From NCBI RefSeq assembly GCF_014529935.1, contig NZ_JACVFC010000001.1, positions 1,612,001 through 1,676,000 of the forward strand: a stretch of DNA of 64,000 nucleotides, in the 5' to 3' direction. The position numbers and the translations under genes are program-made. This DNA comes from Chitinophaga qingshengii (GTDB lineage: Bacteria; Bacteroidota; Bacteroidia; Chitinophagales; Chitinophagaceae). Below the pieces are notes generated by a model. The model was not told the DNA's origin. It made no database searches and saw nothing but the letters and a program-made list of their open reading frames with translations. Within the stretch, counting starts at the first letter, position 1; each line of letters opens with the position of its first letter. Of this stretch, positions 26,459 through 35,131 are shown in pieces.

Positions 26459-27664
26459 CTATTCCTTTACCTTGTTCAGGAAAAATGATAGCTTGAACAA
26501 TAGTTCATCCTGAAGGCCTGCTCTCAGTTTAGCCTCATCGTCGGTGATACCCAGGCGGCGTAACCGCTGATAATAGACGTAAGAACCGCCGATGAGCTCC
26601 AGGCATTCCTGTATCTTGCGTTGCACCTCTGCTTCTTTGGTGCGTTTCTCATATTCTTTTTTAGACAGTATTTTATCCACGAAGTAGAAGTTGTCTTTGT
26701 CTTCCACCCATTTATTACCATCGCGGTGCTGTGGTTTATATACCTCAAGATAACAATTATCCAGCTTTAAAACATCACCAAATTCTGCGCGTATATCAAT
26801 CACCGTTGGTTTTTCTGCAGAAGGGTTGGCCAGCCTCTTTTTGATGAGATTGCTGATTTCAACGCCCATTTCATCGCTGCTCATCAGTATCTGGTTCAGT
26901 TCGGAAAATTCCAGTCCGATGGTGATACGGGTATAACCGCGGCCACTTTTGATTTTACCGAAAAGGCTGGGGGTGGTGTTTTCATCAAAGATGATGTCTT
27001 CCACCTGCACCTTGGTGATGGTCTTATAATCCGGTTTGTAGCCTTCCTCAGCCGGCGTAGGCCGTTTGTTGACCAGCCGGGCTGTTTCCTGGCGACGGCT
27101 GTGCTGGAAATAATCATCGATGAAGCGCAGCTCATGTTTTTTCAACTTGGTATATAACTCGTGCGAAGAGTAATTGTTCATTTTGCTTAACACGGCCAGA
27201 TCATTCCAGCTGTGGTAGTGCTGCATTTTTTTCAGTTCCTCCAGGATATCGGTGGCAGCCATATTACGGCGATAATATAACTCGCCTACCAGGAAGAGGG
27301 CGTATTCCTGTGCCGGGTAGCCCAGTTCAGGCAATACGTCGTACGGGCTGCGTTTCTGCTCACGCGCCTGCTCCAGCATTTCCACGTCAGACATAACAGG
27401 CGCCAGCAGGTACTTGCGTGCTGCTGACCGCAGTTTTTTACTTACATAGTCCAGCAGCTGGTCGTTCATCTGGCTGTGATGTACAAAATCGTGCAGAATT
27501 TGTACAAAGCGGCGGGATGTCGGTAATCCAAACTGCATGAGAATATCGTTTTCCAGGTCCAGCACATCCTCCTTCGCAGGTTCCGATTTGCCAGGTTTTA
27601 CCTTGTGCTCCATTTGCTGGTAACGCTGATAGTACTCCTGTAACTTCAGTTTAAGCTGATCCAT
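26459..27664 (-). CDS. Uncharacterised 401-residue cytoplasmic protein
   Basis: I do not recognise a family. The protein has no signal peptide or membrane segment and is rich in charged helices: the first about 200 residues (KLQEYYQRYQQMEHKVKPG, RRFVQILHDFVHHSQMNDQL) and the last about 60 (EYEKRTKEAEVQRKIQECLE) look alpha-helical. A middle region (about 225-330) looks beta-rich (RGYTRITIGLEFSEL, EFGDVLKLDNCYLEVYKP). Lys/Glu-rich stretches suggest coiled coils. It is monocistronic, with its own terminator and a consensus promoter 200 bp upstream that gives a long 5' leader. Confidence 0.8.
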   Translation of the reverse strand: MDQLKLKLQEYYQRYQQMEHKVKPGKSEPAKEDVLDLENDILMQFGLPTSRRFVQILHDFVHHSQMNDQLLDYVSKKLRSAARKYLLAPVMSDVEMLEQAREQKRSPYDVLPELGYPAQEYALFLVGELYYRRNMAATDILEELKKMQHYHSWNDLAVLSKMNNYSSHELYTKLKKHELRFIDDYFQHSRRQETARLVNKRPTPAEEGYKPDYKTITKVQVEDIIFDENTTPSLFGKIKSGRGYTRITIGLEFSELNQILMSSDEMGVEISNLIKKRLANPSAEKPTVIDIRAEFGDVLKLDNCYLEVYKPQHRDGNKWVEDKDNFYFVDKILSKKEYEKRTKEAEVQRKIQECLELIGGSYVYYQRLRRLGITDDEAKLRAGLQDELLFKLSFFLNKVKE

Positions 27665-27869
27665 AATATATATACAATTAATTATTAAACTACTTATCTC
27701 TAAAAAGGCCTGTTTTCAGGGGAATTGTCATTTTTTCTCTTTCAGGCTAACATACCACACCCCTATGGTCAGAGAACGGCCTGAAATCAGGTGTTCTGTG
27801 AGGCCATTGACCAATGATCCTACTGAATTTCAATAACTTAGTAAAAAGGGAATTATAATGGGAAGTGTG

Positions 27870-27900
27870 CAAAGATAGCTATTTTCATGCAGTGTACAAA
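27870..27900 (-). promoter_or_regulatory. Consensus minus-strand promoter (TTTG - 19 nt - TATCTTTG)
   Basis: On the minus strand TTTG (27900-27897) and TATCTTTG (27877-27870) are separated by exactly 19 nt, a full match to the Bacteroidetes promoter. Transcription would start near 27865 and reach the ATG at 27664 after about 200 nt. Confidence 0.75.
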
Positions 27901-28040
27901 GCCTCAAAACGCCTTCTGGCGCGGATTACATTAGTATATAATAACAAGCATGATGGCTGTAAAACGTACCGCAATGATTATCATTTCACTCCCTATTTTT
28001 TCGTGATATATAACTTTCTGAAAAAAATTTTAAAAAAGTA

Positions 28041-28073
28041 TTTGGAAATTAAAAAAGCTTTGTGTTATCTTTG
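28041..28073 (+). promoter_or_regulatory. Promoter of tRNA-His (TTTG - 21 nt - TATCTTTG)
   Basis: TTTG at 28041-28044 and TATCTTTG at 28066-28073 give a consensus Bacteroidetes promoter. The predicted start near 28078 is about 38 nt before the tRNA. Confidence 0.75.
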
Positions 28074-28115
28074 CACTCCCAACAACGAAATAACACACGC
28101 TGGAAGGGACAAAAC

Positions 28116-28191
28116 GGTGGTTGTAGCTCAGTTGGTTAGAGCATCAGATTGTGGTTCTGAGGGTCGGGGGTTCGAGACCCCTCATCCACCC
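28116..28191 (+). tRNA. tRNA-His (anticodon GTG)
   Basis: Cloverleaf read by eye: D arm GCTC/GAGC, anticodon stem TCAGA/TCTGA with loop TTGTGGT (anticodon GTG), and T arm GGGGG-TTCGAGA-CCCCT. An extra 5' G (28116) faces C73 (28190), the G-1:C73 pair that identifies tRNA-His. CCA is not encoded. The acceptor stem GTGGTTG / CATCCAC has a T-T mismatch at 5-68, and the T-stem closes with G-T at 49-65. Confidence 0.93.
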
Positions 28192-28198
28192 GAAAATG

Positions 28199-28227
28199 AA
28201 AAAGGCTTCTTCACGGAAGCCTTTTTT
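28199..28227 (+). terminator. Intrinsic terminator of tRNA-His
   Basis: Stem AAAAGGCTTC / GAAGCCTTTT (10 bp, 6-nt loop) followed by further T's directly after the tRNA. Confidence 0.9.
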
Positions 28228-28310
28228 CGTTTTATATAAATCTGTTTTTCAATCAGAAAATTCAGCCAGTCAGATTATCTTCGCAACATTGTAAATAATA
28301 TTCATTACTG

Positions 28311-28862
28311 ATGATTTATCTGCTTCCCATTATAACCGCTCTGCTGGGTACATTCATTCACTACCTGGCAGTTCAACTGCTTTTCAAAAAAATATTACCT
28401 GCCCGCCAACAGGCCCTGGCCAAACAACTGGGCGCATTTGCCGGTCAACAGCTTTCCTTCAGCACCATCAAATCCAAACTAACAGATCCGGAAAAAATAA
28501 AAAATATTATTCCGCTGGTAGAAGCACACCTGGATACTTTCCTCCGCGAAAAACTCCCGAAAGCCATGCCGGTACTCTCCATGTTCATCGGCGACAGTAT
28601 CGTTAACCAGATTAAATCACACCTGGTAGCTGAACTGGATACCCTTTTTCCGGTGATGATCAGTCAATACCTCGACAACGTGGAAAAAGATCTGAACATC
28701 GAAAAAATAGTAGCCGATAAAATAGCCGGTATCTCTGCCGATGAACTGCAAAAAATCAGTCAGCAGTTCCTGCACAAGGAAATCAGTCAATTCAAACTGT
28801 TAGGCGCTTTCACCGGTTTTGTCAGCGGCATTGCGGCAATAGTGATACTCATATTCTGTTAA
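28311..28862 (+). CDS. DUF445 family membrane protein
   Basis: 183 residues. A hydrophobic N-terminus (MIYLLPIITALLGTFIHYLAVQLLF) and C-terminal segment (LLGAFTGFVSGIAAIVILIFC) flank a helical domain with the family pattern QQLSFSTIKSKLTDPEKIKNIIPLVEAHLD. Both termini are membrane segments, with the middle on one side of the membrane. It is shorter than the about 400-residue YheB-like members and matches the short Bacteroidetes form. Function unknown. Possible promoter-like TATCTTCG at 28276-28283. Confidence 0.85.
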   Translation: MIYLLPIITALLGTFIHYLAVQLLFKKILPARQQALAKQLGAFAGQQLSFSTIKSKLTDPEKIKNIIPLVEAHLDTFLREKLPKAMPVLSMFIGDSIVNQIKSHLVAELDTLFPVMISQYLDNVEKDLNIEKIVADKIAGISADELQKISQQFLHKEISQFKLLGAFTGFVSGIAAIVILIFC

Positions 28863-28983
28863 TTACTGTTAACCGGGTAGCTCTGTTAACTACTGTTAAG
28901 ACCTTTTAGCGGTCTTTTTGGTGATTTCCTGCGCGTATAATTCCACTCATCACAATATCCGACCATTCACCACAGACCACCGA

Positions 28984-28991
28984 TACATTTG
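28984..28991 (+). promoter_or_regulatory. -7 box (TACATTTG) for the first beta-barrel gene
   Basis: TACATTTG lies 38 nt before the ATG at 29030 and matches TAnnTTTG. No clear -33 element. Confidence 0.45.
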
Positions 28992-29029
28992 CTGAAATCT
29001 GACAAACAGTGCGGATAAAAAACAGCAGG

Positions 29030-31609
29030 ATGAAAAAACGCTACCTGGTACTCGCCGGCATTTTAATGTGGCAGGTACAGTCATTTGCCCAGGCTCCCGG
29101 CAGCGGGAGACCGGCGGCAGCGCAGCAAGGACAAGGCGGGAAAACACGCCCCGATATGCCACAGATAGGCCGGCTCTATGGTAAACTGATAGACGCCTCC
29201 ACCGGAAAACCCATACCCTACGCTTCTGTAGCCCTGCTACGGCAACGCGACTCTTCGGTGGTGACAGGCATGCTCACCAAAAACAACGGTGAGTTTAACC
29301 TGGAAAGCCTCCCTTTCGGCCCTTTTATTGTCCGCATCAACTTCATGGGCTATACCACCCTGCAGAAAAAAATAAGCATCACGCCACAAACCACGGAACA
29401 GGACCTGGGCAACATCAAAATGCAGCCCAACGTAAAAAACCTGCAGGGCGTGGAAGTAACCGGCCAGAAAAGCGCCTTCACCATGGGCATCGATAAAAAG
29501 GTGTTCAACGTGGACCGCAACCTTACCAGTGTAGGCGGTACGGCTACCGATGTATTAAAAAATATACCCTCCGTCAATGTGGACCTGGACGGCAACGTCA
29601 GCGTACGCAATGCGGCCCCTAATATTTTTGTAGATGGTAAACCTTCTACCCTCACACTCGATCAGATTCCCGCTGATGCGATCGAAAGTATCGAACTGGT
29701 AACCAACCCCTCTGCACGTTACGATGCAGAAGGCATGTCCGGTATTCTCAACATCGTGTTGAAGAAAAACCGGAAAGCAGGCTTCAACGGCTCTGTACAG
29801 GCAGGTATCGGTACCGGCAACAAATACAACGCCGGCGGTAACATCAACGTTCGTCAGGGTAAATTCAATGTGTTTGCCAACTACAACATCAACGCCAACA
29901 GAAGCTGGGGCGAAGGCACCACTTCCCGCAGCAACTATAAAAGCGCCGGCGTAGCGGATACCAGCTTCCTGTTGCAAAACAGCAACAGCACCAGCAAACC
30001 GCTGTTCCAGTTCGGCCGCTTCGGCGCCGATTACCAGATCGATAACCGCAACTCCATCTCCCTGTCACAAAACATCGTAGCAGGCGATTTCAAAAACAAT
30101 GAAGATCTCCTCAGTACGTTTTCCAACGGTAACCGTAACGTTACCGGGCTGAGTGACCGCTTAAACAACAATAACTTCAGCTTCCGCAACTACACTACCG
30201 CACTGGGGTTCAAACATACCTACGCTAAACCCAACAAGGAGTGGTCTGCCGATCTGAACTACAACAGGAGTTCCAACAACCGCAACGGTGACTATATCAC
30301 ACAAGCCATGAACCCGCAGAAAGAAAATCTCGGACAGGCGATGTACCAGAATAATACCACCGCCGGTAAAACGACGTTTATCACTATTCAAACAGATTAT
30401 ACCAACCCGGTAGGCAAAAACGGTAAACTGGAAGCCGGCGCTAAAGTCACGCTGCGCAATTATACCAGCGACTACCAGGTATTCGACAGGGATACCACCA
30501 ATGGTCACCTCGTACCCAACTCACAGCTGTCTACCGCCTACAAATACAACGAAGAAATTTATGCCGGTTATGCCAATTTCTCCAATACTATGGGCAACTT
30601 TGGCTATCAGGCGGGTTTGCGTGTAGAACAATATGTGTATGCCGGAGAAAACAAAGGAGTACAATACAAACCTACCAAAGCGGTGCCCGGCTTCTTCCCG
30701 AGCGTATACCTCTCACAAAAACTGAAACATGACCAGGAATTGCAGTTAAATTATTCCCGCCGTGTAAACAGGCCTAATTTCTTCCAGCTGATTCCGTACC
30801 GCGACTACAGCGATCCGCAGAACCAACGCGAAGGTAATCCCAACCTGAAGCCGGAATACACCAACAGCCTGGAGTTTTCCTATGTTAAAAACTGGGGGAC
30901 AGCCAACCTGTTGGGAAGCATCTATTTCCGTAATACCAATAACCTGATCTCCACTATCAGCACGCCGATAGGCGCCGATACCCTGCTCACGCAGTTTATC
31001 AATGCCAACAGAAGCAATTCCTATGGCGCGGAGATCACGGTAAAAAACCAGATCATCAAAGGATGGGACCTCACCTCCAACCTGAACCTGTATCAGACAG
31101 ATATGAAGGTGAATAACAACGGACAAAATTTCAACAACAGCGGTTTCAGCTGGTTGGCGAAAATCAATTCCGAAACCAAGCTGCCGGCCAACTTCACCTT
31201 ACAGGTGAGTGGTTCTTACCAGGCGCCTACCATTGCACTGCCCTCTTCCGGTGGTGGTGGCGGAGGCCGTGGCGGCGGAGGCGGTGGCGGTTTTATGATG
31301 ATCCCCACTTCTTCACAGGGTACTATCAAAGGTTTCAGCACCGTAGATGTGGCTATCCGGAAAGATTTCCTGAAAAACAAAGCCGCTTCCCTGACCCTCA
31401 GCCTGTCAGACGTTTTCAATACCCGTCAATATGAGCTGAACCAGGCTACGCCAGCCTTTGCACAGGACTATATCCGCAAACGCGAGTCCCGTATCCTGAA
31501 GCTCAACTTCGCCTACCGTTTCGGCAAGTTCGATGCAGCGCTGTTCAAAAAGAAAAAACCGCAAAACAATAACGATATGCAAATGGGTGATCCCATGCAG
31601 AGTTTTTAA
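29030..31609 (+). CDS. Outer-membrane beta-barrel receptor with carboxypeptidase-regulatory domain (paralogue 1)
   Basis: 859 residues from the ATG at 29030; the GTG at 29009 is out of place for a signal peptide. Signal peptide MKKRYLVLAGILMWQVQSFAQ. Residues about 45-130 form a carboxypeptidase-regulatory-like beta sandwich (GKLIDASTGKPIPYASVALL), about 135-235 a TonB-plug-like domain (VLKNIPSVNVDLDGNVSVRN, IESIELVTNPSARYDAEG), and the rest a barrel of the OMP_b-brl_3 type, with no standard TonB box visible. A Gly-rich tract (GGGGGGRGGGGGGG, about residues 741-754) sits in a late barrel loop. Role: probably small-molecule or peptide uptake; substrate unknown. A related gene follows in tandem. 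Confidence 0.9.
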   Translation: MKKRYLVLAGILMWQVQSFAQAPGSGRPAAAQQGQGGKTRPDMPQIGRLYGKLIDASTGKPIPYASVALLRQRDSSVVTGMLTKNNGEFNLESLPFGPFIVRINFMGYTTLQKKISITPQTTEQDLGNIKMQPNVKNLQGVEVTGQKSAFTMGIDKKVFNVDRNLTSVGGTATDVLKNIPSVNVDLDGNVSVRNAAPNIFVDGKPSTLTLDQIPADAIESIELVTNPSARYDAEGMSGILNIVLKKNRKAGFNGSVQAGIGTGNKYNAGGNINVRQGKFNVFANYNINANRSWGEGTTSRSNYKSAGVADTSFLLQNSNSTSKPLFQFGRFGADYQIDNRNSISLSQNIVAGDFKNNEDLLSTFSNGNRNVTGLSDRLNNNNFSFRNYTTALGFKHTYAKPNKEWSADLNYNRSSNNRNGDYITQAMNPQKENLGQAMYQNNTTAGKTTFITIQTDYTNPVGKNGKLEAGAKVTLRNYTSDYQVFDRDTTNGHLVPNSQLSTAYKYNEEIYAGYANFSNTMGNFGYQAGLRVEQYVYAGENKGVQYKPTKAVPGFFPSVYLSQKLKHDQELQLNYSRRVNRPNFFQLIPYRDYSDPQNQREGNPNLKPEYTNSLEFSYVKNWGTANLLGSIYFRNTNNLISTISTPIGADTLLTQFINANRSNSYGAEITVKNQIIKGWDLTSNLNLYQTDMKVNNNGQNFNNSGFSWLAKINSETKLPANFTLQVSGSYQAPTIALPSSGGGGGGRGGGGGGGFMMIPTSSQGTIKGFSTVDVAIRKDFLKNKAASLTLSLSDVFNTRQYELNQATPAFAQDYIRKRESRILKLNFAYRFGKFDAALFKKKKPQNNNDMQMGDPMQSF

Positions 31610-31638
31610 CGGATTAAAGAAGGTGAATGCAAAACCAC

Positions 31639-31680
31639 AGCCGGCAGGAAGCGCCATTGGCCCCCGCCGGCTATCTTTTT
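31639..31680 (+). terminator. Probable terminator between the two beta-barrel genes
   Basis: AGCCGGC (31639-31645) pairs with GCCGGCT (31666-31672), with a smaller GCGCCATTGGC-type stem inside, and is followed by ATCTTTTT. It lies 30 nt after the stop of paralogue 1. Confidence 0.6.
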
Positions 31681-31770
31681 GATTAAACCATTCATCCCAT
31701 TTAATCAACATTTTGAAGTCCGGCAGTTATTTTTATAGTTATTATAGATCAGCCAGAATAAAGGACAAGG

Positions 31771-34266
31771 ATGCTAACATTACGGATGCTAAGATTACTC
31801 GCAGGGGTGACCCTGCTGCTTGCTGTTGTGCCTAACCTCTATGCACAAACGCCGGAAGGCGCACCGGTAAAAATGACCGGCAAAGTAGCAGACGCCGTTA
31901 CCAATAAACCGGTGGAATACGCGTCAGTCGTGTTACTCCGCCAGGCCGATTCTGCTATGGTCACCGGTATGTATACCACGCCCGCAGGTACTTTCGCTTT
32001 TAATGCCGTTGTTCCCGGCGTTTACGTATTACGTGTCACCTTTATGGGGTACGAAAAACTGGAGAAAGCCGTGAAGGTGGTAGCCGGCAAACCCGCTTTT
32101 GCCGGTACTTTGCGCCTGCAAACGGCCGGTAAGGTGCTGAATGCCGTAGAAATCAAAGCGGAAAAACCCGCTTTTTCCATGCAGATAGACCGCCAGGTAT
32201 TTGATGCCGGCAGCATGATCAATGCAGAAGGCGGTACCGGCACAGACATCCTGAAAAATATTCCCAGCGTAGACGTAGATATCGATGATAATGTAACCCT
32301 GCGCGGTAAAAGTGTCACCATTTATGTAGATGGAAAACCCTCCCCCTTCGGCGATGCTAAAACAGCCCTGCAGATGATTCCGGCGGAAAGTATTGACCGG
32401 GTGGAAGTGATCAACAACCCTTCCGCCAAGTTTGAAGCACAAGGTGGCGGCGGTATTATCAACATTGTCCTGAAAAAAGATAAGGCCATCGGCTATAATG
32501 TGATGTTCAACGCCGGCGCCGCTTCCCGCGGACAAGTGAACGGCAGCGCCAATGCCAGTCTGCGTATGCGCCGCTTTAACTTCTTCGGTAACTATAACGC
32601 CCGCTACGAATCTATCGGTGGCAGCGGCTACAGCTACCGCCAGAACCTCGTTCCCGATAGCAGCCACACTACGTTTTTCTCGCAGGACAGCCGTAACAAC
32701 AACCGCAATGGCAATAACGGCGGCCGTTTCGGCTTCGATTATTTCCTCGACGATCACAATACCTTCACCATCGCGGAAGGCCTTAACCACAACTTCAACA
32801 AAAACGAGGACAACATCTTCCTCAATTATCTCGATGAACAAAAACAAACCCTCCGCAGCGGAGAACGGCATAATACCAGTCGCAATGACGGCTATAACAA
32901 CAATACCAGCCTGAATTACAAACACACGTTCAAAAAACAGAACCAGGAGCTGACGGCCTATGTAAGCTATAGCGGCAACCGCTCCGGCAGCAACAGCGAA
33001 TACCGTACCCAGTACCAGAAACCGGGCGTAGATACGCTTCCCAACCCCAACTGGCAGGATAACAACAGCAAAAACGGTAACCGGTTCTGGAACCTGCAAT
33101 CAGATTATACCATGCCCCTGGGTAAAAAAGGGAAGCTGGAAGCCGGCGTGAAAAGCACTTTCCGGCATATCGGCAACGACTATACGGCAATGCTGTTCAA
33201 CTGGGATATAAAAGATTTCCGGAAGAGTAACCAGCTGTCCAATCAATATGATTATGAAGAAGACATCCATGCCGGTTATCTCAACTTCGCCAATGCCATC
33301 GGCAACCTGGGCTACCAGGTGGGCGTAAGGGCAGAACAATCTTACCTGAAAGGCTATTCCTATACCCGGGACACAACGGTAGATAACAAGTTCTTCAACC
33401 TCTTCCCCAGCGTGTTCTTAAAATACAACATGCCTAAAAACCAAAACCAGAGCCTGGTATTCAACTATTCTACCCGTATAGACCGGCCCAACTTTGACCA
33501 GTTGCTGCCGTATATCAATAACTCCGATCCGCAGAATATCCGCACTGGTAACCCGGAACTGAAACCGGCGTTGTCGCATAAGTTTGAAACCAGTTATTCC
33601 GTATATTATCCCAAGAGCAATAACTACTTCAGCACCAGTGCCTATTACGCGCAAACCAATGACAACATTGACCGTATCAGCACGCTGGACACCATCACCG
33701 GCGTTACCACCACCCGGCCGATGAACCTGGCTACCCAGCAGAACATCGGCGGGAATGTATCTTATAGTATCAATCTTTACAAATGGTGGAAAGTCAATGC
33801 CAACCTTAACCTGGAATATAACCGCCTCACCAGTGTGATGCTGCAGAACGAAAACTTCAGCTATGGCCTGAATGCCAACACCCAGTTCCGGTTACCTTCC
33901 CGTATCAGTATAGAACTGAGCGGGCATTACCGCTCTCCCCGGATACAACCACAGGGCACTTTCCGGGCTATGAATGGTATAGACCTGGGCGTACGCAAGG
34001 AAGTACTCAGGAACAGGGCGCTGGTGATTGCATTGAATGTATCTGACCTGCTGAATACACAACAGTTCAGTTCCCATTACGAAACACCGGTGTTTATCCA
34101 GGATTATGAACGCAAACGCGCCACCCGCTTCATTCGGTTGAATATCCGGTACCGTTTTGGTAAAATGGACCCGAATCTCTTTAAAAAGAAAAAACAACAG
34201 CAGCAACAGGAAGAGGAGGAGAAACCACAGGAAGAAGAGAAACCTAAAGAACGCGGCAGATTGTAA
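31771..34266 (+). CDS. Outer-membrane beta-barrel receptor with carboxypeptidase-regulatory domain (paralogue 2)
   Basis: 831 residues; the ATG at 31786 is an alternative start. Signal peptide LLAGVTLLLAVVPNLYAQ. Layout equals the upstream neighbour: regulatory-like domain (GKVADAVTNKPVEYASVVLL), plug-like domain (ILKNIPSVDVDIDDNVTLRG, IDRVEVINNPSAKFEAQG) and OMP_b-brl_3 barrel (RIDRPNFDQLLPYINNSDPQ). The last about 25 residues are Gln/Glu/Lys-rich (QQQQQEEEEKPQEEEKPKER), an unusual charged tail after the barrel; paralogue 1 has a short KKKKPQNNND tail instead. Tandem duplication with a separate transcription unit is likely. Confidence 0.9.
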   Translation: MLTLRMLRLLAGVTLLLAVVPNLYAQTPEGAPVKMTGKVADAVTNKPVEYASVVLLRQADSAMVTGMYTTPAGTFAFNAVVPGVYVLRVTFMGYEKLEKAVKVVAGKPAFAGTLRLQTAGKVLNAVEIKAEKPAFSMQIDRQVFDAGSMINAEGGTGTDILKNIPSVDVDIDDNVTLRGKSVTIYVDGKPSPFGDAKTALQMIPAESIDRVEVINNPSAKFEAQGGGGIINIVLKKDKAIGYNVMFNAGAASRGQVNGSANASLRMRRFNFFGNYNARYESIGGSGYSYRQNLVPDSSHTTFFSQDSRNNNRNGNNGGRFGFDYFLDDHNTFTIAEGLNHNFNKNEDNIFLNYLDEQKQTLRSGERHNTSRNDGYNNNTSLNYKHTFKKQNQELTAYVSYSGNRSGSNSEYRTQYQKPGVDTLPNPNWQDNNSKNGNRFWNLQSDYTMPLGKKGKLEAGVKSTFRHIGNDYTAMLFNWDIKDFRKSNQLSNQYDYEEDIHAGYLNFANAIGNLGYQVGVRAEQSYLKGYSYTRDTTVDNKFFNLFPSVFLKYNMPKNQNQSLVFNYSTRIDRPNFDQLLPYINNSDPQNIRTGNPELKPALSHKFETSYSVYYPKSNNYFSTSAYYAQTNDNIDRISTLDTITGVTTTRPMNLATQQNIGGNVSYSINLYKWWKVNANLNLEYNRLTSVMLQNENFSYGLNANTQFRLPSRISIELSGHYRSPRIQPQGTFRAMNGIDLGVRKEVLRNRALVIALNVSDLLNTQQFSSHYETPVFIQDYERKRATRFIRLNIRYRFGKMDPNLFKKKKQQQQQEEEEKPQEEEKPKERGRL

Positions 34267-34301
34267 AGACGAGGAGGGGGGTGGGCCAATCCCGGAATAA
34301 A

Positions 34302-34332
34302 AAACAAAGGGCCGGCCTCATCGGTCAGCCCT
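34302..34332 (-). terminator. Probable terminator of pcm
   Basis: On the minus strand AGGGCTG pairs with CGGCCCT (7 bp, one G-U) and is followed by TTTGTTTTTTA, 25 nt after the pcm stop. Confidence 0.6.
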
Positions 34333-34356
34333 ATTATCATCTTATTAATTCAACAT

Positions 34357-35010
34357 TTATTTTTTTCCTGCCAGCATCGGCACAAAAGAGAAGTTATCAA
34401 ACAGCTCCTGTTCCGTTTCGGTTTCACTGATTTTGGTGATGCGCAGCATTCGCTGCACTTCCTGACCACCTACGGGAATCACCATTTTACCCCCTATCTT
34501 CAGCTGCTGTACCAGCTTTTCGGGAATATGCGGAGCCGCTGCAGTCACCAGCACCTTATCAAAAGGCGCATAGGAAGGCAGTCCTTCATAACCATCGCCG
34601 TAAAACAGGCGCAGGTTGGGGTATTTGCTTTTAAAGGGGAAGACCTTCATCTGGTCAAACAGGCGTTTCTGGCGTTCGATGGTAAATACGTTCATCTTCA
34701 GCTCTGCCAGCACACAAGCCTGATAACCGCTGCCGGTACCGATTTCCAGCACCTTTTCGAACGGCCGGGGTTCCAGTAGCTGCGTCTGATAGGCTACCGT
34801 ATAAGGCTGTGAAATCGTTTGTCCCTCTCCGATAGGAAAGGCCCTGTCATCATATGCGATGCTCTCGAAAGCCGTATCAAGGAAATAATGCCGGGGAATG
34901 TTGCCGATAGCCGCCAATACGTTTTCATCAGTAATACCTTTCTGACGGATACTATCAACCAGCTGCTTGCGTAATCCTTTTTGTTTATAAGTATCTTCAT
35001 ACCGCCTCAT
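34357..35010 (-). CDS. pcm: Protein-L-isoaspartate O-methyltransferase
   Basis: 217 residues, the standard length. It methylates L-isoaspartyl residues in damaged proteins with S-adenosylmethionine, allowing repair. Signatures: RHYFLDTAFESIAYDDRAFPIG, then GQTISQPYTVAYQTQLL, the SAM motif VLEIGTGSGYQACVLAEL (about 89-106), and C-terminal LKIGGKMVIPVG. A consensus promoter with the -7 box four bases before the ATG predicts a leaderless message. Divergent from the phosphohexomutase gene. Confidence 0.95.
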   Translation of the reverse strand: MRRYEDTYKQKGLRKQLVDSIRQKGITDENVLAAIGNIPRHYFLDTAFESIAYDDRAFPIGEGQTISQPYTVAYQTQLLEPRPFEKVLEIGTGSGYQACVLAELKMNVFTIERQKRLFDQMKVFPFKSKYPNLRLFYGDGYEGLPSYAPFDKVLVTAAAPHIPEKLVQQLKIGGKMVIPVGGQEVQRMLRITKISETETEQELFDNFSFVPMLAGKK

Positions 35011-35014
35011 AGTG

Positions 35015-35044
35015 CAAAATTAACCATTACGCGACGATTTTCAA
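35015..35044 (-). promoter_or_regulatory. Consensus promoter of pcm (TTG - 19 nt - TAATTTTG), leaderless
   Basis: On the minus strand TTG (35044-35042) and TAATTTTG (35022-35015) are 19 nt apart. The four bases CACT separate the box from the ATG at 35010, so transcription should begin at the start codon. Confidence 0.65.
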
Positions 35045-35131
35045 TGATTTTGCCCGGGCGGAATTTCCCACATTCGTTTTTTTATTTTTATTTTACAATC
35101 TCTCCGGGCTATAAAGGCCCGGGAAAATTAC

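Larger units (their letters stand above)
27665..28115. other. Gap with two consensus promoters and a 200-nt minus-strand leader
   Basis: 451 bp. The left part would be transcribed as the 5' leader of the 401-residue protein gene. It contains three similar inverted or palindromic words around CCTG-TTTT-CAGG (27709-27720), TTTCAGGC (27740-27747) and CCTG-AAAT-CAGG (27780-27791). The middle holds a minus-strand promoter and the right end the tRNA-His promoter. No gene is apparent; the open frame running through the tRNA is not coding. Confidence 0.65.

Noticed and set aside
27865-28239. 124-codon plus-strand frame crossing the tRNA-His
   Set aside because: It includes the promoter, the whole tRNA and its terminator, so it cannot be a protein gene.
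32029-33099. 356-codon minus-strand frame in the second barrel gene
   Set aside because: Val/Ala-rich translation is a mirror of the Asn/Thr-rich barrel coding strand.
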